A DNA stretch of 14,669 nucleotides. Source: Ruminococcus sp. Its GTDB lineage: Bacteria > Bacillota > Clostridia > Oscillospirales > Ruminococcaceae. The notes below the pieces were generated by a model. The model made no database searches, was not told the origin of the DNA, and saw only the letters and a list, made by a program, of their open reading frames with translations. The stretch lies in contig JAMPAO010000068.1 in assembly GCA_023667165.1 (NCBI GenBank), positions 1-14,669 on the forward strand. The letters are read 5' to 3'. A program made the translations under genes and the position numbers. Positions 1 through 6,425 of this stretch are shown piece after piece (position 1 is the stretch's first letter; each line of letters begins with the position of its first letter).

Positions 1-109
1 AAAAAATTTTATTTCCGAATCCCCGCTTTCTGATCTCTTTCCATATCTGTTCGATAGATTAACACTATAAGCGTAACACAAAGAAAAAAACATAAACAAA
101 CAAGAAATG

Positions 110-140
110 CAGCGGGCATACTGGAAACGGTATGCCCGCT
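110..140 (+). promoter_or_regulatory. Strong leader hairpin upstream of the replication genes
   Basis: A perfect 10-bp inverted repeat lies here: AGCGGGCATA at 111-120 pairs with TATGCCCGCT at 131-140. One further C-G pair (121/130) closes an 8-nt loop. The sequence after it (TTATGTATAT) is a poor T-run, so this is a weak terminator at best. It stands only 11 bases before a second, stronger hairpin, so the pair may end upstream transcription or form a structured leader that tunes expression of the replication genes. Positions 1-109 show no gene and no promoter I would defend. Confidence 0.6.
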
Positions 141-151
141 TTATGTATATG

Positions 152-191
152 AAAAAGTGCCTACAGTCAAATCGGCTGTAGGCATTTTTTT
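152..191 (+). terminator. Intrinsic terminator, probably bidirectional
   Basis: TGCCTACAG at 158-166 pairs perfectly with CTGTAGGCA at 176-184 around a 9-nt loop, followed by seven T residues (185-191). The stem is flanked on the left by AAAAA (152-156), which can pair with the T-run, so the structure could also stop transcription from the other strand. It ends only 25 bases before the first start codon. It therefore either insulates the replication operon from upstream transcription or works as an attenuator in its leader; the sequence does not decide which. Confidence 0.8.
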
Positions 192-201
192 ACACAAATG
201 C

Positions 202-208
202 AAGGAGG
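202..208 (+). promoter_or_regulatory. Ribosome binding site that fixes the first start
   Basis: AAGGAGG lies 7 bases before the ATG at 216. The in-frame ATG at 198 precedes this site and has no Shine-Dalgarno sequence of its own, so 216 is the likely start. Confidence 0.8.
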
Positions 209-215
209 AATAAAA

Positions 216-533
216 ATGCCTGTTTTAGTTGGATTTAATACAAACCGTAAGCCAAACGAACCGTTTGTAAATTTCGATAAAGATTATTATTATCTTCCCG
301 TTGGACTAATGGCAAGAACCGATATAAGTATGGAAAGCAAGTTTACATTTTCATTTATACTCACAGAGTATCTGCCCGTCAGCTTTGAGTGTGCAATGAA
401 ACATCTTGCCAATGTTACGGTTGACGAGGTAGTCAACAAATATAGAATGCCGTTATTGCAAGCAGGAACGATATGCAATGAAGTCAGAAGTCTTGCTCCG
501 AATCTTCTCTCAATTTTGAAAGGTGATAGTTAA
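216..533 (+). CDS. Hypothetical 105-aa protein upstream of the replication initiator
   Basis: I do not recognise the family. The product starts MPVLVGFNTNRK and is a small, apparently soluble protein with no signal peptide and no clear membrane segment. It has an aromatic stretch (DYYYLPVGL, about residues 23-31), a beta-rich middle (KFTFSFILTEYLPVSF) and a helical C-terminal half. The start at 216 is chosen for the AAGGAGG just upstream. The gene lies 44 bases before the initiator and on the same strand, so the two are probably co-transcribed. A role in replication control or copy number can only be guessed from position. The reading frame looks real because of its ribosome site and tight packing. 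Confidence 0.7.
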   Translation: MPVLVGFNTNRKPNEPFVNFDKDYYYLPVGLMARTDISMESKFTFSFILTEYLPVSFECAMKHLANVTVDEVVNKYRMPLLQAGTICNEVRSLAPNLLSILKGDS

Positions 534-577
534 ATGATTTACGCCCTATTAAAATCAGAAGAAAGGAGCACGATGTA

Positions 578-2719
578 ATGAAGTACGATTACTTATATAA
601 TCAAGAGGCATTGCAGTACGCATATTACCAAATGCCGAAAAATCTGTTTGATGATGAACCGTTACAGTGCTTGTCGGTCAATGCAAGATTTTTGTATACT
701 TTGTTGCTTGCACAGGCAAAATTGAGCCTTGCCAACGGGTGGCTGGATAACGACGGCAGAGTATATGTGTATTTTGCGCAGGCAAAACTTATGGAGATTC
801 TGAACTGCGGCAGAACAAAAATATCCGCATATTTCAAGGAACTTGACGAAAACGGCGGTGTGGGACTGATTGAAAGAATACATCACGGCAATAAGCAGAA
901 TGATACTATTTTTGTTAAAAATTTTGCAAGACCTCTGATTGACGGTGAAATGCAGGATTTAAGGAAACAGCCGGAGGGCTTTGAGTATTTTACCGCAAGT
1001 AATTTCAGTCACTTCCGATTCAGGCATTATGTAGTGCCGAAAATGCTGTTTGACGATGAGCGAATAAAGGGAATATCCAACCGTGCAAAAATGCTCTACT
1101 GCTTTCTGCTTGATAAAATGTCATTATCCGAGAAATACGGATATATTGACGATAAAGGCAGACTGTATGTGAAAATTGACCGTAACGGAGAGGAAATAAA
1201 GAAATTCCTTAATTGCAGTTCCAAAACAGTGGAGCGGTGTCTTGGGGAGCTTAGAACGGATAAGGGTGTTGGTCTTATCAAAATAGAATTTGAGGGTAAG
1301 GACAATCTTAGCAGAATTTATCTGCTTGATTTCAGCACATTTTCAAAATACAAAAACAGATCCATATCATCAAATGTTTTTGACGAGAACATCGCTACAG
1401 ACAAAAATGAACATCACTTTGAAGAAACACAGTCTGATGTGAACATCGCTACAGACAAATATGAACATCGGTACGGACAAATGCGAACACCGCTACAGAC
1501 AAATATGAACATCACTACAGACAAATGTGAACATCCATATATTAGTAATACTAATTTCAGTAATACTGACTTAAATAATACTGATTTCAGTAATCCATCT
1601 ATCAATCAGACCGCCGAAGAAAAAAATTTTTCTTCGACTTCCGAAAAGATTGATGGATTGATGGATAAGAAAAGCGGAAAACAATCATTCCTTGAAATCC
1701 TTTCGCAAATCAACTCGCATTACGCCAAGTATCACGACGATATAGAGGACGAAAGCTATTTTGACGATTATGACGAAAGCGAAAGGGCAACACATAAATG
1801 CTCGATACCCTACAGCCTTTCAACCGACAAGAACGGAATGAAACAGGCTGTCAAGTTCCTCTTTGCTTACAGCTGCCGTGTAAAGGAAATGGAAAAAACG
1901 GACAAGCAGTTTCTTGATTCGGTAATCAAAGCACTTACGGAACTTATGACGCAGGATATGTCAAAAGCGGGAGGCAGATATGTAAAATATCATCAGATTA
2001 TCGACATAATCAATGACATTGTAAAAAATTCAAGCCTTATGGATTGGTACAACGAATCCAACGGATTCAAGGAACATTGGGAGAATATACTTGCCCGAAA
2101 AGCGGAAAACGGTGAAAAAATTCCTTATCCGTATGCTTTTATGAAATCCTGTATGGCAAATTTCCTGCTTGATTACAACGTTCACGGAACAATGGACGAA
2201 ATGGCGGCTAACGGTACGTTCAGAACAGTCGGTAAAAAGCCCGATAATTCAAACGGATTCGTCAGCAGTAAATATGACATATGTATCAATAATTTTGACG
2301 ACAACAATAATTCCGACGGATTTAACGCCGATGAATATGAGCAGTTTCTTAACAATTTTCCCGAAACGGAAAAAAGTCCCGTTACCGACACGGAGATAAA
2401 ATCGGAGGATAATAATATGTCTTGTCGGTCTGATTGTCAATCCGATTATCAGACGGAAAGCACACAGCCCGAAGAAATGACTTTTCCTGTTGATGATGAT
2501 GTTCAAAAGAGAATTGACGAATTTATGGCGAAACTGAGAGGCAAAACGGAGGGCGAAAGAAAGGCAGAACAGTTGCAGGAAGAACGCAACAGGCAGGCAA
2601 GGATAAACAGCGCATTGGCATACAAGCGGCTGTATGAGGAGGCTGGTGAGCCTGTGCCGGACGATATAATGGAAATTCTTGCGGAAAATAATTTACAAAC
2701 AGAGGTGAAAAATGAATGA
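578..2719 (+). CDS. repA: Replication initiator with two tandem RepA_N-like domains
   Basis: This 713-aa protein probably binds and opens the element's replication origin. Residues about 18-115 match the RepA_N winged-helix pattern: MPKNLFDDEPL, then a helix, then NGWLDNDGRVYVYF, LNCGRTKIS and GGVGLIER. Residues about 152-250 repeat the layout: VPKMLFDDERI, YGYIDDKGRLYVKI, LNCSSKTVERCLGEL, KGVGLIK. The two copies are about 134 residues apart. The linker, about residues 270-345, is encoded by iteron-like DNA repeats. A C-terminal domain follows (about 365-545), then an acidic tail and a charged helical end (about 640-713). Most family members have one N-terminal domain and are much shorter, so the duplication and length are unusual. 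AAAGGAG at 562-568 supports the ATG at 578. The last 8 bases overlap the primase gene, implying translational coupling. The RepA_N assignment is by motif recognition; a relative within the phage or ICE initiator group is the alternative. Confidence 0.85.
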   Translation: MKYDYLYNQEALQYAYYQMPKNLFDDEPLQCLSVNARFLYTLLLAQAKLSLANGWLDNDGRVYVYFAQAKLMEILNCGRTKISAYFKELDENGGVGLIERIHHGNKQNDTIFVKNFARPLIDGEMQDLRKQPEGFEYFTASNFSHFRFRHYVVPKMLFDDERIKGISNRAKMLYCFLLDKMSLSEKYGYIDDKGRLYVKIDRNGEEIKKFLNCSSKTVERCLGELRTDKGVGLIKIEFEGKDNLSRIYLLDFSTFSKYKNRSISSNVFDENIATDKNEHHFEETQSDVNIATDKYEHRYGQMRTPLQTNMNITTDKCEHPYISNTNFSNTDLNNTDFSNPSINQTAEEKNFSSTSEKIDGLMDKKSGKQSFLEILSQINSHYAKYHDDIEDESYFDDYDESERATHKCSIPYSLSTDKNGMKQAVKFLFAYSCRVKEMEKTDKQFLDSVIKALTELMTQDMSKAGGRYVKYHQIIDIINDIVKNSSLMDWYNESNGFKEHWENILARKAENGEKIPYPYAFMKSCMANFLLDYNVHGTMDEMAANGTFRTVGKKPDNSNGFVSSKYDICINNFDDNNNSDGFNADEYEQFLNNFPETEKSPVTDTEIKSEDNNMSCRSDCQSDYQTESTQPEEMTFPVDDDVQKRIDEFMAKLRGKTEGERKAEQLQEERNRQARINSALAYKRLYEEAGEPVPDDIMEILAENNLQTEVKNE
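1387..1536 (+). repeat. Iteron array, 22-bp period, inside the initiator gene
   Basis: Full copies start at 1387, 1441, 1463, 1485 and 1507, and shortened copies (GAACATC plus 1-2 bases) at 1409 and 1529. The unit is GAACATCGCTACAGACAAAT plus two bases, usually AT. By my count the copies at 1387, 1463, 1485 and 1507 differ from the 1441 copy at 1, 4, 1 and 2 positions. The last four full copies are head-to-tail with exact 22-bp spacing, about two helical turns. Because 22 is not a multiple of three, the copies at 1441, 1463 and 1485 are read in three different frames and encode different peptides, while the DNA is conserved. This points to a protein-binding DNA array. Origins inside rep genes are known for RepA_N plasmids. 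Confidence 0.9.
1546..1590 (+). repeat. AT-rich 15-bp in-frame tandem repeats beside the iterons
   Basis: Three head-to-tail units start at 1546, 1561 and 1576: TAATACTAATTTCAG, TAATACTGACTTAAA and TAATACTGATTTCAG, with a partial fourth (TAATC) after them. They stay in frame and encode a repeating N-T-[ND]-[FL]-[SN] peptide. The tract is strongly AT-rich and sits 10 bases after the last iteron. This fits a DNA-unwinding element, although a purely protein-level repeat in a flexible linker is also possible. Confidence 0.75.
1615..1636. repeat. Perfect AT-rich palindrome in the initiator gene
   Basis: CGAAGAAAAA (1615-1624) and TTTTTCTTCG (1627-1636) are exact reverse complements separated by AA. 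The palindrome closes the repeat region on the 3' side. It could be a binding site, an extruding stem at the origin, or a chance product of an A-rich coding stretch (E-K-N-F-S). A short 8-bp tandem repeat, GATTGATG twice, follows at 1648-1663. Confidence 0.6.
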
Positions 2720-4052
2720 GTTCAAAGAAATACGAGAACGGCTGAACATCATAGACGTTGCGAGGGATATGGGCATACAGCTTGACAGAAACGGTATGTG
2801 CTGCTGTCCGTTTCACTCGGAACAAAGTCAGTCAATGAAATTTTACGGTGCGGACAGGGATAATAAATTCTACTGTTTCGGCTGCGGTGAAAAGGGCGAT
2901 GTTATCGACCTTACGGCAAAAATGTACAACATTCCCGTTCGTGAGGCAGCTCAAAAGCTCAACGATGATTACGGATTGGGGATAACATTCGGCGGCAGAA
3001 ACGGCTCGGATTACCCGAAACGTGAATATACAAAACAGCCTGTTCAGAATCGGGGCTTTGCAAAAAGTCAAACATCTCCAAAGCCCAAATGGGAAAAATG
3101 GGAGCTGTTAAGACAGCACGAGTATCTTGACAGGGAAAGAAAAAAACTTGCCGTCAAGTACATCTATCGCAAGCCTGACGGCTCGAAAATAGCCTCTTGG
3201 AAACGTTACGAGGGCAACACCCTTGTGAAAGGTCTGAACGGCTTGAAAATGCCCCTGTATCACGTTCACAGTCTTGGGGATAAAAGCAAGCCCGTGTTTG
3301 TCGCCGAGGGAGAAAAGGATGTTGAAACCGTGGAACGTCTCGGATTCACAGCAACAACAAGTCCAAACGGCGCAGGCTCAAAGTGGCTTGACGAATACAG
3401 CAAAGAATTTATCGGAGCTGACGTTATCATTCTTGCGGATAACGACGAGGCGGGAATGAAACACGCAAGGGAATGTGCCGAAAGTGTTGCAAGATACGCC
3501 AAATCCGTAAAGTTAGTGCCGTCGCAAGCCTTATACAAAGACTTGCAGTCAAAGGGGGATATATCCGATATTTGTTCTGTTGTCGGTTCGGAGCAGACAA
3601 AAAAGCTGCTTGAATTTGCGGTAAGGTCGGATAGGTTTACATATACCGCTAATAATCCCGAAGAAACCGCAAAGGAGCAGCACTGGCTGAACAGCGCACG
3701 GATAGTTGCCGAAAATTATCTTCGAGTGCTGAACACTTGGGAAAAGGAATACAAAAACGCCCCCGCAGGAACGAAACGTTCTTTCCTGTACAATGAGGCT
3801 GTAGGCAGTAAGGATACGGTGGGATATTTTGTTGAAACCCTTTCATCGGGTTCACGGGAGGACAGGCATAAGCTGTATGTATCATTCGGCGATGAATTTC
3901 GGCAAATGGCATTGCGTTTGCAGTTCATACGCAAACAGAAACTTGACACAAAGCTGCTTTTTCAGTCGGAAACGGTCGCTCTTTCAAAAATTGCGAGCGG
4001 AACAGACGAGGTGAATCACAAGAGCAAACCGAAAAGAAAGCTGAAATTATAA
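2712..4052 (+). CDS. CHC2 zinc-finger / TOPRIM primase
   Basis: This 446-aa product would make RNA primers for element replication or for complementary-strand synthesis after transfer. The N-terminus has a DnaG-type zinc finger: C32-P-F-H35 and C55-F-G-C58, followed by GEKGDVIDL. A TOPRIM domain follows, with the acidic E199 in VFVAEGEKD and D243-N-D245 in ILADNDEAG, the residues expected to bind Mg2+. The middle segment (about 100-190, with KWELLRQHEYLDRERKK and PLYHVHSL) resembles small phage or plasmid primases rather than full DnaG. The C-terminal 130 residues are helical, with no visible helicase Walker A motif. The start overlaps the initiator stop by 8 bases and is preceded by GAGGTG, so translation is probably coupled. 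Primase family: sure. Whether it serves replication, transfer or both: inference. Confidence 0.9.
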   Translation: MNEFKEIRERLNIIDVARDMGIQLDRNGMCCCPFHSEQSQSMKFYGADRDNKFYCFGCGEKGDVIDLTAKMYNIPVREAAQKLNDDYGLGITFGGRNGSDYPKREYTKQPVQNRGFAKSQTSPKPKWEKWELLRQHEYLDRERKKLAVKYIYRKPDGSKIASWKRYEGNTLVKGLNGLKMPLYHVHSLGDKSKPVFVAEGEKDVETVERLGFTATTSPNGAGSKWLDEYSKEFIGADVIILADNDEAGMKHARECAESVARYAKSVKLVPSQALYKDLQSKGDISDICSVVGSEQTKKLLEFAVRSDRFTYTANNPEETAKEQHWLNSARIVAENYLRVLNTWEKEYKNAPAGTKRSFLYNEAVGSKDTVGYFVETLSSGSREDRHKLYVSFGDEFRQMALRLQFIRKQKLDTKLLFQSETVALSKIASGTDEVNHKSKPKRKLKL

Positions 4053-4075
4053 AAAGCGGAGGTATAAAGTATAAA

Positions 4076-4918
4076 ATGGAAAAGCCCAAATTACATATTG
4101 TTTCCCTGTCGGGAGGAAAGGACAGTACCGCAATGCTGCTTGGAATGATAGAAAGAAAAATGCCCATTGACATTATGCTTTTCTGCGATACGGGGCTTGA
4201 ATTTCCCGATATGTACGCACATCTTGATAGACTGAACACTGATATCAAGGCGAAAATCGGAACAGAAATAACGACTGTCCGTCCGGAACACCCTTTTGAG
4301 TATTATTTCAAGGATATTCCCGTTAAACGTGATGAAAATTCTACGGTCGTTCAGCGTTACGGCAGTCAGCCCAAAGGCTTTGGCTGGGCAGGGGCAAAAA
4401 TGCGGTGGTGTACCTCCCGTTTGAAAAATCATCCGAGAGAAAGGTTTATACGTCTTTACTCCGAGCAATACCAAATAATTCATTACATTGGAATTGCGGC
4501 AGATGAATTTCACCGAATGAAACGCACTTGTAATAAGGGCATTGATAAAATTCTCCCGCTTGTTGACTGGGGAATGACGGAACAGGACTGTCTGCAATAC
4601 TGTTATGATAACGGATATGACTGGAACGGTCTGTATAAGAAATTCAAGCGTGTTTCTTGTTGGTGTTGTCCTTTACAGCCGCTTTCGGAACTTCGTGTTC
4701 TTTACAGAGATTTTCCCGAACTGTGGGAACAGCTAAGAAAGTGGGACAGTCAGACTTGGCGCAGTTTCAAGCCCGATTACAGTGTGGACGAGCTTACAAT
4801 GCGTTTTGAATTTGAATCGGAGCGTATAAGTAAAAATCTGTCTGTAACAAACAGGGATTTTTATGAGGAACTGAAAAAAATATTATGCTCTCAAAGAAAA
4901 GACACAGTACAGTGTTGA
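4076..4918 (+). CDS. PP-loop ATPase of the PAPS-reductase family
   Basis: This 280-aa protein carries the N-type ATP-pyrophosphatase loop SGGKDS at residues 12-17 and a second acidic strand, MLFCDTGLEFPD. A typical family segment with C112 follows (KMRWCTSRLK), then the compact cysteine cluster C195-W-C197-C198. The family includes PAPS/APS reductases, DndC-like DNA phosphorothioation enzymes and various tRNA-modifying enzymes. The cysteines suggest a metal or Fe-S site or sulfur chemistry. It has no cysH-type sulfate-assimilation neighbours and sits between the primase and the transfer genes, so housekeeping sulfate reduction is unlikely. Nucleic-acid modification or defence against host systems is plausible but inferred; no dndB, D or E genes are visible here. 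GCGGAGG at 4056-4062 lies 13 bases upstream, a long spacing, yet no better start is seen. Confidence 0.85.
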   Translation: MEKPKLHIVSLSGGKDSTAMLLGMIERKMPIDIMLFCDTGLEFPDMYAHLDRLNTDIKAKIGTEITTVRPEHPFEYYFKDIPVKRDENSTVVQRYGSQPKGFGWAGAKMRWCTSRLKNHPRERFIRLYSEQYQIIHYIGIAADEFHRMKRTCNKGIDKILPLVDWGMTEQDCLQYCYDNGYDWNGLYKKFKRVSCWCCPLQPLSELRVLYRDFPELWEQLRKWDSQTWRSFKPDYSVDELTMRFEFESERISKNLSVTNRDFYEELKKILCSQRKDTVQC

Positions 4919-4951
4919 TTATATAAAATATATCGAAAGGACTGATGATAA

Positions 4952-6334
4952 ATGCACGGTGATGATGTAGCAAGCGCAGGAGTGCAAATGGCAACACAGC
5001 TTGCGCCTTTGGCGGCGGACGCACTCAAAGGAACGGCAAAGATGATAGCCGATATAATTATGGCTATCAAGCACGCAATAGATAAAAAAGGTCAGGAGCT
5101 GCACGGAGAGATGAAAATGTTAAGCAGTCTGCGAAAGGGCGGTGAGATGTGCAATGTAACGCTTTCTAAGGAAGATTTTGAATTGTTTAAGCAGGCAAAT
5201 AAGGAGCAATTCAAAAATGACATAGCATATTATGCAGCTCCAAAGGGCAAGGATAACGGTTTTGTTGAGCTGTATTATCTTAAAACGGACGATGCTGCGG
5301 TCAAAGGTATTATGGACACGATTGTTACCGACAAGCTCAACAAGCCCGAACAGGCATATAAAATGACTATGCTCGAAAAGGATTCGGCAGAGGCATTCGG
5401 AGAATACTGCGCCGAAAACGGTATTCCCGTAAATCTTCTTGAAACCGAAAAGGGCGAAATCAAGTGTATCTATTCAGCCGCAGATGAATTGAAGATAAAA
5501 ACTGCCACCGAAAAAATGTCAGATACACTGAACGAGCTTAAAAATACTTCCATTGAAGTAAAAAAAGATGATAAGGGAAAGCCCAAATTCTACATCAGCG
5601 ATATTGAACAGAACAAGTCAATATCGGTAAAATTCGGAGAAAAAGAGAAACTGCAAAGGGTTCTCAAAGAGCAGTTCGGTTACAGTAACGTAAAAGCTGT
5701 TGCCGCCGCAAATATTCTCACGGGCAAACTTACCGATGAGCAGAAACGGTTCTATCTTAGCGGAACAAAGCTCACCGAACAGGTGGATAAATATGAAAAG
5801 AATATCCGTTTTGAAAAGGAAAGTGTTGTTGTCAGCGATTTTACCTTTTCAAAAATCAAGCTGAAATCAGCTCCCGACACAAAGCTGCTCATCACGGACA
5901 AGGACGGAAGTTATGCGGTTATCTCCGAAAATATCAAGGACAGAAAAGCCGTTGAGGATATTCTGAAAAACAACCTCAAGGTTGAGAATACCGAACAGAT
6001 GAATGCACTTCTTGCAAAAACTGAAAGGATAGGCTATGCAAATCCTGCGGAAAGCATAAAGCAGGGCGAGTATAATATAAGTCGACTTTCCAAAAACGGA
6101 GCGGAAGTCTCTCTCGGTGAACACAGTGTTGTGATTGATATTTCAAACCGCACCACAGCCAAAAACACCCTTGTAAGCGAATTTGGTATGACGGAGAAAA
6201 AGGCGGAGAAAATCATTGACAAGGCGAAAAAGCAAAGCGTTACAAGGGGACTTGTAACGAAAGCCAAAGGCGCAGCAGAAAAGGTACAGCCAATGATTCA
6301 GAATAAAAATATCGCACGGGGTTCAAGGAAATAG
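4952..6334 (+). CDS. Enlarged PcfB/DUF3801-like conjugation protein
   Basis: The first ~130 residues of this 460-aa protein resemble PcfB (DUF3801): an N-terminal helix (ATQLAPLAADALKGTAKMIADII), a short basic helix (LHGEMKMLSSLRKGG), then NVTLSKEDFELFKQANKEQFKNDIAYY and a beta strand. PcfB-type proteins are encoded directly before the coupling protein and help bring the relaxosome to it; this gene also sits directly before virD4. Known PcfB proteins are about 150 aa. Here a long tail holds three related strand-plus-helix units (around residues 230-255, 330-358 and 401-428), each with a leucine-rich helix followed by a short turn. The end is basic. GAAAGGA at 4935-4941 supports the ATG at 4952. 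An in-frame ATG at 4988 preceded by CAGGAG is a weaker alternative. No signal peptide is seen, so it is probably cytosolic. Confidence 0.75.
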   Translation: MHGDDVASAGVQMATQLAPLAADALKGTAKMIADIIMAIKHAIDKKGQELHGEMKMLSSLRKGGEMCNVTLSKEDFELFKQANKEQFKNDIAYYAAPKGKDNGFVELYYLKTDDAAVKGIMDTIVTDKLNKPEQAYKMTMLEKDSAEAFGEYCAENGIPVNLLETEKGEIKCIYSAADELKIKTATEKMSDTLNELKNTSIEVKKDDKGKPKFYISDIEQNKSISVKFGEKEKLQRVLKEQFGYSNVKAVAAANILTGKLTDEQKRFYLSGTKLTEQVDKYEKNIRFEKESVVVSDFTFSKIKLKSAPDTKLLITDKDGSYAVISENIKDRKAVEDILKNNLKVENTEQMNALLAKTERIGYANPAESIKQGEYNISRLSKNGAEVSLGEHSVVIDISNRTTAKNTLVSEFGMTEKKAEKIIDKAKKQSVTRGLVTKAKGAAEKVQPMIQNKNIARGSRK

Positions 6335-6425
6335 GCTATGGATATTCTGATTTTGTATTGTCGGTGGAAGATACACAGCGGTATCCCGCCTTGATTTACA
6401 TAAAAAATTTCGGGAGGAAGATAAA

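Larger units (their letters stand above)
1387..1636. other. Candidate vegetative replication origin within the rep gene
   Basis: The iterons, AT-rich 15-mers and palindrome follow in an order typical of iteron origins: initiator-binding sites, then an easily melted tract. They lie between the N-terminal DNA-binding domains and the C-terminal domain of the initiator. This matches where RepA_N-family plasmids carry their origin. No DnaA box was identified with confidence. Function is inferred from layout only. Confidence 0.65.

Noticed and set aside
43..71. Possible promoter with a TATAAG-like -10 near 66-71
   Set aside because: No convincing -35 element lies at the right distance, and two hairpins including a terminator follow before the first gene.
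1387..1536. CRISPR-like array in the initiator gene
   Set aside because: The units are directly adjacent without unique spacers and lie in an intact coding sequence; an iteron array explains them better.
4091..4597. 168-codon minus-strand frame inside the PP-loop gene
   Set aside because: The + strand carries intact catalytic motifs; the minus product shows none.
4919..4951. A processing or regulatory site in the short AT-rich gap before the PcfB-like gene
   Set aside because: Only a ribosome site is visible; the AT-rich run has no inverted repeat or promoter spacing.
6338..6394. 18-codon frame (MDILILYCRWKIHSGIPP) in the gap before virD4, with AAGGA upstream and a tiny GCGG/CCGC stem inside
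   Set aside because: Too short, no family resemblance, and the ribosome-like bases belong to the end of the previous gene. A leader peptide cannot be excluded but is unsupported.
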